NCBI GenBank assembly: GCA_947505655.1
Contig: CANNMD010000008.1
Location: 1 to 34,637 of the forward strand
From: Acidimicrobiaceae bacterium
GTDB taxonomy: Bacteria; Actinomycetota; Acidimicrobiia; Acidimicrobiales; Ilumatobacteraceae
Direction: 5' to 3'
DNA length: 34,637 nucleotides
The notes under the pieces were generated by a model. It did not search any database. It saw nothing but the letters and a program-made list of their open reading frames with translations, and was not told the origin of the DNA. This document shows positions 16,503 to 24,397 of this stretch, in pieces (positions within the stretch are counted from its first letter, which is position 1; the number at the start of each line of letters is the position of its first letter). The position numbers and the translations under genes were made by a program.

Positions 16503-16862
16503 TTGCTGTTACGCGACCTCCACGCAAACTGGGCATGGTTCGTCATCGTTGGAAATGGGTTAGCGGGTATCTGGTCGCTGGCCGCTCACAAATACACGGC
16601 GCTGCGCACGCGCGCGCTGTGGTGGTTTATCGGCATTGTCGAAGTTGCCATCTTCGTCCAGGTGGCGATGGGCGTCGCCTTGGTGAACAAATACAAATTC
16701 GGCTTCCCGAAGTTCCACGCGTTCTACGGGTTTGTGGCCATCATCGCTGTGGCCATCATCTACAGCTACCGCCCGCAACTCAAGGGCAAGACCTACCTGC
16801 TGTATGGCGGTGGGGGACTGTTCTTGATGGGCCTGGGTATCCGGGCCATGCTTGTTGGCTAG
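16503..16862 (+). CDS. Small four-helix membrane protein
   Basis: 119 residues if the TTG at 16503 is the start; no ATG or GTG exists between the upstream stop at 16469 and the first membrane helix, so a rare start is needed. Four hydrophobic segments lie near residues 10-28, 38-58, 68-87 and 98-117, with His residues at the ends of helix 1 (AAHKY) and helix 3 (KFHAFYG). I do not recognise the family; cytochrome b561-like or DUF420-like proteins look vaguely similar but the evidence is thin. It follows the ferritin-like gene after 33 bases. Its stop shares the palindrome CTAG with the convergent pckG stop. Confidence 0.65.
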   Translation: MLLRDLHANWAWFVIVGNGLAGIWSLAAHKYTALRTRALWWFIGIVEVAIFVQVAMGVALVNKYKFGFPKFHAFYGFVAIIAVAIIYSYRPQLKGKTYLLYGGGGLFLMGLGIRAMLVG

Positions 16863-18655
16863 GCGCTTGCGAGGCCAGCTTCGAGCGTGTCGAGCGCTGT
16901 ACCCAGCTGAGCTGGCAATGCGGCGCCGAACTGGGCAAAGTGGCCACGGATCTGTGGGATCGCTGCAGTCCAACCCTGCGAGTCGACCGACAACAACTGG
17001 TTGAGGTCGTCTGGGGCGATGTCGAGACCATTGAGGTCGAGGCCGCCAGCGGTGGGCAGGTAGCCGATTGGGGTCTGCACAGCATCGACTGAACCGTCGA
17101 TGCGCTCGAACACCCACTTGAGTACTCGGCTGTTCTCGCCATAGCCAGGCCACAGGAAGCGGCCGTCTTCGTCGCGGCGGAACCAGTTGACGAAGAAGAT
17201 CTTGGGCAAGTTCGATGCATCGGTGCTGGCGCCAACCTTGAGCCAATGAGCGAAGTAGTCGCCCATGTTGTAGCCGCAGAACGGCAGCATGGCCATTGGG
17301 TCGAAGCGAAGCTGTCCAACGGCGCCAGCGGCGGCTGCAGTGGTCTCTGAGGCCATGATCGAGCCAAGGAACACGCCGTGCTCCCAGTCGAATGCCTGAG
17401 CAACCAATGGCACGGTGGTGCGACGACGGCCGCCGAACAAAATTGCCGAGATTGGCACGCCGGCTGGATCTTCCCACTCGGGGGCGATCGAGGGGCACTG
17501 CGCCGCAGGGGCGGTGAAACGAGCATTGGGATGGGCGGCAGGCGTGGTGGACTCAGGGGTCCAGGTCTGGCCGCGCCAATCGGTGGCACGTGCTGGCGAC
17601 GTATCGCTCATGCCTTCCCACCACACATCGCCATCGCTGGTCAGTGCAGTGTTGGTGAAGATGCTGTTACCCCAAAGGGTCTCCATCGCGTTGGCGTTGG
17701 TGTCGTAGCCGGTGCCCGGTGCCACGCCAAAGAAGCCGGCTTCGGGGTTGATGGCATAGAGGCGGCCGTCGGCGCCGTACTTCATCCAGCAGATGTCGTC
17801 GCCGATTGTCTCGGCTTTCCAACCTGGAATGGTTGGCACGAGCATGGCGAGGTTTGTCTTGCCGCACGCCGAGGGGAACGCAGCCGCGATGTACTTGGCT
17901 TCGCCCGCTGGGTTGGTGAGCTTGAGGATGAGCATGTGCTCGGCGAGCCAACCGGCATCGCGAGCCATCACCGAGGCGATGCGCAATGCGAAGCACTTCT
18001 TGCCGAGCAGCGCGTTGCCGCCGTAGCCCGAACCGAACGACCAAATGTCGCGGGTCTCGGGGAAGTGAACGATGTACTTGTTGTCAGGGTTGCACGGCCA
18101 CGACGAATCGATGTCGCCGGGTGCGAGTGGGGCGCCAACCGAGTGCACGCATGGCACCCAATCGCTGTTGCCGAGTGCGTCGAGAGCGCCCTGGCCCATA
18201 CGGGTCATGATGCGCATGTTGGCCGCTACGTAGGGGGAGTCGCTGAGCTGCACGCCAATGTGTGCAATCGGCGAGCCGAGCGGACCCATGCTGAACGGCA
18301 CCACATACATGGTGCGGCCCTTCATCGCGCCGGTGAACAACGTGGTCATCTCGACGCGCATTTCGGCAGGGTCGCGCCAGTTGTTGTTGGGGCCGGCGTC
18401 GGCAGGATTGGCCGAGCAAATGAACGTGCGGTCTTCGACTCGGGCAACGTCGCCCGGATCGCTGTGCGCCCAATAACTGTTGGGACGCTTGGCTTCGTCG
18501 AGCTTGGTGAATGTGCCGCCGTCGACCAGTGTCTGGCACAAGCGCTCGTATTCATCGGCGCTGCCGTCGCACCAGTAGACGCTGTCGGGCTGGAGGATTT
18601 CGGCCCAGTCATTGACCCACTGATGAAGACGCGTGTTGTTACTCGTACCGCTCAT
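16859..18655 (-). CDS. pckG: Phosphoenolpyruvate carboxykinase (GTP)
   Basis: 598 residues, normal length for GTP-type PEPCK. Key features: [56 protein letters not shown], the kinase-1a loop [14 protein letters not shown] with the reactive Cys, the metal site in [21 protein letters not shown], and [19 protein letters not shown] near the C-terminus. It converts oxaloacetate and GTP to PEP and CO2, the entry to gluconeogenesis (or the reverse, anaplerotic reaction). AAGGAG lies 9 bases before the ATG at 18655, preceded by a stem-loop. It lies downstream of rpmB and the cold-shock-like gene but probably has its own promoter. Confidence 0.96.
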   Translation of the reverse strand: MSGTSNNTRLHQWVNDWAEILQPDSVYWCDGSADEYERLCQTLVDGGTFTKLDEAKRPNSYWAHSDPGDVARVEDRTFICSANPADAGPNNNWRDPAEMRVEMTTLFTGAMKGRTMYVVPFSMGPLGSPIAHIGVQLSDSPYVAANMRIMTRMGQGALDALGNSDWVPCVHSVGAPLAPGDIDSSWPCNPDNKYIVHFPETRDIWSFGSGYGGNALLGKKCFALRIASVMARDAGWLAEHMLILKLTNPAGEAKYIAAAFPSACGKTNLAMLVPTIPGWKAETIGDDICWMKYGADGRLYAINPEAGFFGVAPGTGYDTNANAMETLWGNSIFTNTALTSDGDVWWEGMSDTSPARATDWRGQTWTPESTTPAAHPNARFTAPAAQCPSIAPEWEDPAGVPISAILFGGRRRTTVPLVAQAFDWEHGVFLGSIMASETTAAAAGAVGQLRFDPMAMLPFCGYNMGDYFAHWLKVGASTDASNLPKIFFVNWFRRDEDGRFLWPGYGENSRVLKWVFERIDGSVDAVQTPIGYLPTAGGLDLNGLDIAPDDLNQLLSVDSQGWTAAIPQIRGHFAQFGAALPAQLGTALDTLEAGLASA

Positions 18656-18673
18656 TGAAGAAGTCTCCTTGGT

Positions 18674-18689
18674 GGCGCGCGCTCGCGCC
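18674..18689 (-). other. Stem-loop in the pckG leader
   Basis: A perfect 6-bp GC stem (GGCGCG/CGCGCC) with a 4-base loop sits 3 bases upstream of the AAGGAG ribosome-binding site of pckG. It could modulate translation; only the stem itself is seen. Confidence 0.4.
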
Positions 18690-18708
18690 AAAAGCAAACG
18701 TGAGAAAA

Positions 18709-18714
18709 AACGTA
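18709..18714 (-). promoter_or_regulatory. Possible -10 box for pckG
   Basis: TACGTT on the minus strand fits TANNNT and lies directly after the csp-gene hairpin, giving a leader of about 45 bases. No convincing -35 was found. Confidence 0.3.
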
Positions 18715-18717
18715 CAG

Positions 18718-18741
18718 CCCCTAATCAGTGATGATCAGGGG
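18718..18741 (-). terminator. Hairpin at the end of the cold-shock-like gene
   Basis: On minus-strand RNA a 10-bp stem (one G.U pair) with a 4-base loop spans the stop codon of the cold-shock-like gene. Six T residues follow, but only after a 7-base gap (18710-18705), so this is an imperfect intrinsic terminator for the rpmB-csp unit. Confidence 0.45.
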
Positions 18742-18949
18742 TACCCATATCGACTTCGCTGCCGAGGCTCAGCGCTGTTGCGCGGCCATCGGAGTCGAGC
18801 GAAAACACCACGCGCTGCCCCTGACGGAGCATGCGGAAGATCGACCCCTGCAGCGCGTTCGCTGCGAGGTCGTAGTCATTCAGGTTGGTGTCGCAGATGA
18901 CGACGCCGTCACCGCTGCCAGGATCGTAGGACTTGATGACGCCCTGCAT
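18725..18949 (-). CDS. Small cold-shock-domain-like protein
   Basis: 74 residues. The overall pattern GVIKSYDPGSGDGVVI...LRQGQRVVFSLDSDGRATAL follows the beta-barrel cold-shock layout (start G-x-I-K, glycine turn, GQ-V-F). But RNP1 (KGFGFI in CspA) reads GDGVVI and RNP2 (VFVHF) reads YDLAA, so the stacking aromatics are missing. It may have lost canonical single-strand binding or bind another ligand. It is 12 bases downstream of rpmB with GAGG before the ATG, so it is cotranscribed with L28. Family call moderate. Confidence 0.6.
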   Translation of the reverse strand: MQGVIKSYDPGSGDGVVICDTNLNDYDLAANALQGSIFRMLRQGQRVVFSLDSDGRATALSLGSEVDMGTPDHH

Positions 18950-18961
18950 GACGGTGGCGCC

Positions 18962-19153
18962 TCAGCCGGCCTTGACGACTTTGCCCGATTTGATGCAACC
19001 GGTGCACACGTTCATACGTGTGGGGGTTTTACCGACGAGGGCGCGAACCCGCTGGATGTTTGGGTTCCAACGGCGCTTGGTGCGACGGTGGGAGTGCGAG
19101 ACGGACATGCCCCATGAAGGGCCCTTGCCACATAATTCACATACTGCTGCCAT
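18962..19153 (-). CDS. rpmB: Ribosomal protein L28
   Basis: 63 residues. [28 protein letters not shown] and [14 protein letters not shown] are the L28 signature. Both CxxC pairs are present, so this is the zinc-binding (C+) form. L28 is a late-assembly protein of the 50S subunit. Its divergent neighbour is the fakA-like gene, a pairing also found in other Gram-positive genomes. Confidence 0.93.
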   Translation of the reverse strand: MAAVCELCGKGPSWGMSVSHSHRRTKRRWNPNIQRVRALVGKTPTRMNVCTGCIKSGKVVKAG

Positions 19154-19253
19154 GAGGGTTTCTCTTTCCCAGAAGGGTCTAACGAGTCGTCAAAGGCTAT
19201 CAGCGCGTTGCGAATCTCCAACAAGCGATCGAAGCGATGGGCGACAGGTTCTG

Positions 19254-19266
19254 TACTATGCGGTAC
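19254..19266 (+). promoter_or_regulatory. Leaderless -10 box for fakA-like gene; fixes its start
   Basis: TACTAT at 19254-19259, 7 bases, then GTG at 19267. An in-frame ATG (19258) overlaps the -10 box and would be untranscribed, so GTG is preferred. Confidence 0.5.
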
Positions 19267-20946
19267 GTGCCCACCCTAGACCGGCTCTCGGCGGATGCCC
19301 TGCGCAACACCGTGATTACATTCCGCGACGCTATGAAAGCCCATTCAGCCGGTATTAACCGGCTCAATGTGTATCCCGTGCCCGATGGCGACACGGGTAC
19401 AAACATGGCTCGCACGCTCGATGCAGTAGTCGCCGAACTCGAAAGCAGCGCTCCCGAACTCGGGCCGACCTGTACTGCCATCAGCCACGGATCATTGATG
19501 GGGGCCCGCGGCAACAGCGGTGTCATCCTCAGCCAGATCCTGCGCGGCATTGCCAACACCATGAAAGAGGCCAGCGATGGCACGGCCTCGAAGGTGGCCG
19601 AAGCGCTGAAGAACGCGTCGCTCGCTGCGTACCAAGCGGTGCTCAAGCCCATCGAGGGAACAATTCTCACGGTGGTTCGTGAGTCGGCCGACGCGGCGCA
19701 GGCATCTGCTGCCGATGGCGCCTCGCTCGTGGTGATGCTTCGGGCGGCTCGCGATGCGGGTCGTTCGGCGCTCGATCGCACACCCGACATGCTGCCCGTG
19801 CTGAAAGAAGCCGGGGTCGTCGATGCCGGCGGGGCGGGCTTCATGTTGTTACTCGACGCAGCGTTGTTCGTGGTCGATGGCGAGCCGTTACCCGTGCCAG
19901 TCGACGTCGGCGACTCGTCGTTCGATCCGTTTGCACTGGTGGCGCATCGCGGCGAAGGCGATGTCAGCGAGTTGCGTTACGAGGTCATGTATTTCATCGA
20001 TCTACCTGACGAAAACATCGAGCCGTTCAAACAAGCATGGGGTCTCATCGGTGACTCAATCGTGGTGGTGGGTGGCGACGGTCTGTGGAACTGTCATGTG
20101 CACACCAACGACATCGGTGCCGCCATCGAGGCAGCTATCGATAACGGCGGGCGCCCTCATCAGATTCGGGTCACCGACCTCTTCGAAGAGGTTGCCGAAG
20201 AGCATGCTCATCGCGAGGCTGCGCTCAAGGGCGGGTCAGCGGCAAACATGGTTCACCGTGGCGCCAGCGCGGCCGGTATGCCGCCGGTTACCTGTGCAGT
20301 TGTGGCCGTATGCAGTGGCGAAGGGCTCTCCGAACTCTTCGACCAGCTGCACGTGCAAGGTGTTGTCACGGGCGGCCAAACGCTCAACCCGTCCACCGCC
20401 GAATTGCTCGCAGCGGTCGAGGCGGTAAACGCCGATCAAGTCATCGTGCTGCCAAACAACAAGAACATCATTCCGGTTGCCGAGCAACTCAACGCGCTCA
20501 CCACCAAGACCGTTGTTGTGGTGCCTACGTGCAGCATGCCCGAGGCGCTGGCAGCGTTGGTTGTGTACGACCCCGAAGAATCAGCCGAACACAACGGCGC
20601 TGAGATGACCGATGCAGCAGCGTCAGTGGCAACTGGCGAAGTTACCCAAGCGGTGCGCGACACCAACAGCGACGCTGGCCAGATCACCGTTGGCGACTGG
20701 ATCGGCATCGTTCGCGGCGACGGCATTGTGTGTGTGGCCGGTTCGGTGATCTCTGCCTCCACAGCGCTGCTCGAGAATCTCATCACGCCAGGTCGCGAAA
20801 TCGTCACCATCATCGAAGGCGCTCAGTCCACCCCTTCGGCTACGGCGGCATTGCGGGCATGGCTCGCCGACGAGCATGCTGGATTACAGGTCGAGGTGCA
20901 CCGCGGCGGGCAACCCCTGTATCCATATCTGTTCGGGGTTGAGTGA
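19267..20946 (+). CDS. fakA: FakA-like fatty acid kinase / DAK phosphatase (YloV family)
   Basis: 559 residues from the GTG at 19267; the N-terminal LDRLSADALRN then aligns with the usual start of the family. The DhaL-type ATP-binding domain holds NRLNVYPVPDGDTGTNM and MGARGNSGVILSQILRG (residues about 1-200). GEGDVSELRYEVMYFI begins the middle domain; the C-terminal part contains LPNNKNIIPVAEQ and VVVVPTCSMPEALAAL. In firmicutes FakA phosphorylates fatty acids held by FakB (DegV), feeding PlsX/PlsY. No fakB is in view, but plsX and acpP lie 7 kb downstream. It sits between rpmB (divergent) and recG (4-base overlap), a conserved Gram-positive order. Confidence 0.88.
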   Translation: MPTLDRLSADALRNTVITFRDAMKAHSAGINRLNVYPVPDGDTGTNMARTLDAVVAELESSAPELGPTCTAISHGSLMGARGNSGVILSQILRGIANTMKEASDGTASKVAEALKNASLAAYQAVLKPIEGTILTVVRESADAAQASAADGASLVVMLRAARDAGRSALDRTPDMLPVLKEAGVVDAGGAGFMLLLDAALFVVDGEPLPVPVDVGDSSFDPFALVAHRGEGDVSELRYEVMYFIDLPDENIEPFKQAWGLIGDSIVVVGGDGLWNCHVHTNDIGAAIEAAIDNGGRPHQIRVTDLFEEVAEEHAHREAALKGGSAANMVHRGASAAGMPPVTCAVVAVCSGEGLSELFDQLHVQGVVTGGQTLNPSTAELLAAVEAVNADQVIVLPNNKNIIPVAEQLNALTTKTVVVVPTCSMPEALAALVVYDPEESAEHNGAEMTDAAASVATGEVTQAVRDTNSDAGQITVGDWIGIVRGDGIVCVAGSVISASTALLENLITPGREIVTIIEGAQSTPSATAALRAWLADEHAGLQVEVHRGGQPLYPYLFGVE

Positions 20947-23072
20947 CCACCGAGCCCATCACGCTTCGCGAACTGCGAGACATCCCGGTCGAACGACTCA
21001 AAGGTGTCGGTGAAAAGAAGCAGGCTGCGCTGAGCGAAATGGGCATCACGTCGGTTCTCGACCTGATTACTAACTACCCGCGGCGCTGGGTCGACCGAAC
21101 GAACGAGGCTCGGGTCAGCGACCTCGAGGCCGGGCGAGAGGCGTTGGTGCTCGTAACGGTGCGTTCTGTGACCAAGCGCACGATGCGTAATCGCCGCACG
21201 ATGGTCGAGGCGCAAGTGGGCGACGGGTCGGGTCGCATGCACGTGGTCTTCTTCAACCAACCGTGGCGCGAACGACAGCTTCGTGAGGGCTTGCAGATTG
21301 TGTTGTTCGGCAAGGCCGAGGTGTACCGCGGTGGCTTGCAGATGACGAATCCCATTGTCGATCTCATCGGCGATCGAACCGGTCGCATCGTGGCGATTTA
21401 TCCGCAGAGCGAAAAGGTTCAGCTCAGCACTTGGGAGATTGCTGGATGGGTCGAAAACGCGCTCGACCGTTGCGCAGCGCGCGGCTTCGGTGATCCGTTG
21501 CCGGCATCGATTCGCAACGAGTTTGGGCTCATCGATCGAACCATTGCGATGCGTCAGATTCATCTCCCCGAAACCATTGGCGAGAAAGAACAAGCGCGCC
21601 GCCGACTCGCGTTCGACGAACTGTTTCGCGTGCAAGCGGTGTTGGTGATGCGCAAGCGCGCCTTCGAGCGCGAGCAGCGCGGCATTCGCCACGAGACCGA
21701 CAGCGAGTTGGTGCGGCGCTTCCACGCTCAACTGCCGTACGACCTCACCGGCGCTCAGCAGCGTGCCATCGGTGAGATCGAGGTCGACCTGTGCGGCCCG
21801 CATCCGATGCATCGATTGCTGCAGGGCGACGTTGGCTCGGGCAAGACGGTAGTTGCTGTGTCCGCGATGTTGTGCGCTGTGCAGGGCGGGCATCAAGGCG
21901 CGCTCATGGCGCCAACCGAAGTGCTTGCCGAGCAGCATGCAACCGGCGTCCGGCGACTGCTTGAGGGCCTCCGGGTGCCCGATCCCGACAACCTGTTTGG
22001 CGAGCGCGCCATCAACGTGCAGTTGCTCACCAACCGAATCAGCGGCCAAGAGCGCCGAGACGTGATGGCCGGTCTCGCCGACGGCACGGTCGACATCATC
22101 ATTGGCACTCACGCTCTGATCCAAGACGCGGTGGCGTTTCACAGCCTCGGAGTTGTAGTTGTCGACGAGCAGCATCGCTTTGGTGTCGAGCAGCGCGCTG
22201 CACTGCGAACCAAGGGCGCTGGCGACGTCGTTCCCGACGTGCTCGTGATGACGGCAACACCAATTCCGCGCACCGCCGCAATGACCGTGTACGGCGATCT
22301 CGATGTGAGCGTGCTCGACGAACTGCCGCCGGGGCGCACCCCAATCGTCACCCATTGGGCCAATGGTCAGCTGATGGAGTTGGCGGCGTGGTCCGACGTG
22401 CGCGAGGCGGTCAGCGAAGGCCGCCAGGCGTATGTGGTGTGTCCGCTGATCGACGAGAGCGAGAAGCTTGAGGTTGCATCCGCGCAGGAGACATTCGAGC
22501 GTTTGATGCATCAAGACCTCAAGGGCCTACGCATCGGCTTGCTGCACGGGCGAATGTCGTCGGCCGAAAAAGAACAAGTGATGAATGCCTTTCGGGCGGT
22601 TGAACTCGACGTGTTGGTTGCAACCACCGTGATCGAGGTTGGCGTCGATGTACCCAACGCCACCGTCATGGTCATTCTCGACGCAGACCGATTCGGCATT
22701 GCTCAACTACACCAGCTCCGCGGACGCGTTGGCCGCGGTCAGCATGCTTCGCTGTGTTGGCTTGTCACCAGTGACCTCGAAGACACCAACCCGCGAATCG
22801 AGGCACTCGTCGCCACCACAAATGGTTTCGAGCTGGCCGAAGTAGATCTCGACCTGCGCGGCGAGGGCACGCTGATGAACACCATGCAAAAGGGTCGCAG
22901 CGATCTGAAGTTGGCCTCGTTGCGCCGCGATCGCGAGTTGGTTGGCTTGGCTCGCCAAGCTGCGTTCGCCATCATCGACGCTGACCCGTTACTCGCCGAG
23001 CACCCGTTGGTGCTCGATGAGGTTCGTCTGCTGTTGAGCGCCGAAGACGAAGAGTTCTTGTTTAAGAGCTAG
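20943..23072 (+). CDS. recG: ATP-dependent DNA helicase RecG
   Basis: 709 residues, typical length. The wedge/OB domain (about 60-160) contains VEAQVGDGSGRMHVVFFNQPW. Helicase motifs: Walker A GDVGSGKT (about 294), APTEVLAEQH, GTHALIQ, DEQHRFG (about 408), TATPIPRT, LLHGRMSSAEKE, ATTVIEVGVDVPNA and QLRGRVGRG, then a C-terminal LRGEGTLMN. It regresses stalled replication forks and processes Holliday junctions and R-loops. The GTG start at 20943 overlaps the fakA stop as GTGA. A 21-nt hairpin begins 5 bases after its stop. Confidence 0.96.
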   Translation: MTTEPITLRELRDIPVERLKGVGEKKQAALSEMGITSVLDLITNYPRRWVDRTNEARVSDLEAGREALVLVTVRSVTKRTMRNRRTMVEAQVGDGSGRMHVVFFNQPWRERQLREGLQIVLFGKAEVYRGGLQMTNPIVDLIGDRTGRIVAIYPQSEKVQLSTWEIAGWVENALDRCAARGFGDPLPASIRNEFGLIDRTIAMRQIHLPETIGEKEQARRRLAFDELFRVQAVLVMRKRAFEREQRGIRHETDSELVRRFHAQLPYDLTGAQQRAIGEIEVDLCGPHPMHRLLQGDVGSGKTVVAVSAMLCAVQGGHQGALMAPTEVLAEQHATGVRRLLEGLRVPDPDNLFGERAINVQLLTNRISGQERRDVMAGLADGTVDIIIGTHALIQDAVAFHSLGVVVVDEQHRFGVEQRAALRTKGAGDVVPDVLVMTATPIPRTAAMTVYGDLDVSVLDELPPGRTPIVTHWANGQLMELAAWSDVREAVSEGRQAYVVCPLIDESEKLEVASAQETFERLMHQDLKGLRIGLLHGRMSSAEKEQVMNAFRAVELDVLVATTVIEVGVDVPNATVMVILDADRFGIAQLHQLRGRVGRGQHASLCWLVTSDLEDTNPRIEALVATTNGFELAEVDLDLRGEGTLMNTMQKGRSDLKLASLRRDRELVGLARQAAFAIIDADPLLAEHPLVLDEVRLLLSAEDEEFLFKS

Positions 23073-23076
23073 CGCT

Positions 23077-23097
23077 GGGTCGTTAGTCGTACGACCC
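23077..23097 (+). terminator. Hairpin after recG (copy 1 of a repeated element)
   Basis: A perfect 7-bp stem GGGTCGT/ACGACCC around a 7-base loop TAGTCGT, 5 bases past the recG stop, without a T run. A near copy lies at 24726-24746 downstream of whiB. Confidence 0.5.
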
Positions 23098-23154
23098 TCG
23101 GGCGATCTGGCGTAGTCCATTCGACCCCTTAACAAACATTGGATTGACCACTAC

Positions 23155-23183
23155 TTGACAGGGTGCGATCGTCGGCTTATAGA
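23155..23183 (+). promoter_or_regulatory. Near-consensus sigma-A promoter for repeat-protein gene
   Basis: TTGACA (23155-23160), an exact 17-base spacer, TATAGA (23178-23183). This is the best promoter in the window. A 12-bp palindrome ACAGG-TC-CCTGT (23184-23195) directly follows the -10 and covers the expected start point, as an operator would. A second TTGACC lies exactly 11 bases upstream of the -35. Confidence 0.7.
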
Positions 23184-23226
23184 ACAGGTCCCTGTGGGGC
23201 AAAGTCGAAATTGTTGGGGGATAGTC

Positions 23227-24327
23227 ATGTTGCCAAGTATCGCTCGTCGTTACGACGGGAGAAGCCTGCGGTTGCGCCTCATTCACGCTGGAGCCGCTTC
23301 GCTGCTCGCGTTGGCGCCGGTCGCTATCGCGGGCCTTACTGGTTCAGGTGGTGCCGCGGCGACCACCGCATCGAAAATCGATACCGACGGCGATCGCATC
23401 CCCAACCAGTTGGACACAGACATTGACAACGACGGTGTTGTAAATGGCTCCGACGACGACGTCGACGGCGATGGCATCGCGAACGGAACTGACTTCGACG
23501 TTGATGCCGACAGCTTGCTCAACGGGTCGAAGAAGGAAAAGGACATCGATAGCGACGGCGCGCTGAATGGCGCTGACTCCGACATGGACGCTGACGGCGC
23601 CTCGAACGGCAGCGACGATGACACCGATGGCGATGGCTCATCCAATGGCAGCGACGCAGATGTCGATGGCGATGGCGTCAAGAACGGCAGGGACGGCGAC
23701 GTCGACAGCGATGGACTCTTGAACTCGGTAGACCCCGACGTCGATGCCGATGGCGTTTCGAACGGCAGCGACGATGACACCGATGGCGATGGCCTGTCGA
23801 ACTCGGACACCAATGAACGAGACATTGATGGCGACGGCATCCAGGACAAGTCAGACCCCGACGTCGACGGTGATGGCGCCTCGAACTCAAGCGACTCCGA
23901 TATCGACGGCGACAGCATCTCGAACGGTAGCGACGACGACATCGATGGCGACGGTGCGCTGAACAGTGCCATTGGCGAGAAGGACATCGATGGCGATGGC
24001 GTGCTCGACGGCAGCGACCGCGATGTCGACGGTGACGGAGTGTCCAACGGCAGCGACAGCGATGTCGATGGCGATAGCACTGCCAACGGCAGCGACGATG
24101 ACGTCGATGGCGATGGCCTGTCGAACGGGTCGAAGAGGGAGGACGACATCGACGGTGACGGCAAGGTCGACAGCATCGACGACGACTCTGACGGCGACGG
24201 AGTCTCCAACGGCCGCGACGATGACATCGATGGTGACGGCATCAGCAACTCGAACGACGCCGACGAAGACGGCGATGGAGTGAAGAACTCAAGCAGCTCG
24301 ACCACATCGACCACTCTGCTGCCGTAG
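23227..24327 (+). CDS. Exported acidic calcium-type repeat protein (thrombospondin type 3-like)
   Basis: 366 residues; ATG at 23227 with GGGGGA just upstream. Residues 1-35 are a signal peptide (basic n-region, hydrophobic AGAASLLALAPVAIA). Residues 52-356 are 23 tandem repeats of about 13 residues built on DxDxDGxxNGSD, the loop that binds calcium in thrombospondin type 3 and dockerin-type repeats. Four-residue charged inserts (KKEK, TNER, IGEK, KRED) break the array into modules of 54, 93, 54, 54 and about 50 residues. The end is a short Ser/Thr tail with no LPXTG, membrane anchor or enzyme domain, so it is probably secreted. Calcium-dependent surface or matrix structure is inferred; no partner gene is adjacent. 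Its own strong promoter separates it from recG. Confidence 0.85.
   Translation: MLPSIARRYDGRSLRLRLIHAGAASLLALAPVAIAGLTGSGGAAATTASKIDTDGDRIPNQLDTDIDNDGVVNGSDDDVDGDGIANGTDFDVDADSLLNGSKKEKDIDSDGALNGADSDMDADGASNGSDDDTDGDGSSNGSDADVDGDGVKNGRDGDVDSDGLLNSVDPDVDADGVSNGSDDDTDGDGLSNSDTNERDIDGDGIQDKSDPDVDGDGASNSSDSDIDGDSISNGSDDDIDGDGALNSAIGEKDIDGDGVLDGSDRDVDGDGVSNGSDSDVDGDSTANGSDDDVDGDGLSNGSKREDDIDGDGKVDSIDDDSDGDGVSNGRDDDIDGDGISNSNDADEDGDGVKNSSSSTTSTTLLP
23380..24297 (+). repeat. Tandem repeats of about 39 bp with 162-bp super-repeat
   Basis: Coding repeats of GAyGTCGATGGCGATGGCnn type, 36-48 bp each, 23 copies. Modules at 23380-23541, 23821-23982 and 23983-24144 are exactly 162 bp each (54 codons in 12+13+13+16 form); module 23542-23820 has three extra 39-bp units. 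Confidence 0.85.
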
Positions 24328-24330
24328 ATC

Positions 24331-24372
24331 TCTCAAACTTTTCTCAAGTTCCCCTCAAGTTCGGCATTGACG
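24331..24372 (+). promoter_or_regulatory. Three 11-bp direct repeats upstream of whiB with adjacent TTGACG
   Basis: TCTCAAACTTT (24331-24341), TCTCAAGTTCC (24342-24352) and CCTCAAGTTCG (24353-24363) lie head to tail, and TTGACG (24367-24372) follows 3 bases later. One helical turn per unit is the layout used by OmpR/PhoB-type activators beside a -35. No firm -10 is seen (TATCTG at 24381 is too close). Confidence 0.45.
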
Positions 24373-24397
24373 CGCCGATCTATCTGGTGTGGGAATC

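Noticed and set aside
19237-19266. Upstream starts for the fakA-like gene, including ATG 19258
   Set aside because: They overlap or precede the TACTAT box, and family alignment begins at LDRL just after GTG 19267.
20823-22514. Long open frame (563 codons) antisense to recG
   Set aside because: It mirrors the codon pattern of recG, gives a His/Ala/Arg-rich protein without any motif, and has no promoter or ribosome-binding site. Similar long antisense frames occur opposite kgd (1011-2024), the ferritin-like gene, pckG and smc in this GC-rich DNA.
23380-24297. Regular DNA repeats resembling a CRISPR or satellite array
   Set aside because: The repeats are in frame, lack unique spacers and code for a continuous DxDxDG protein with a signal peptide.
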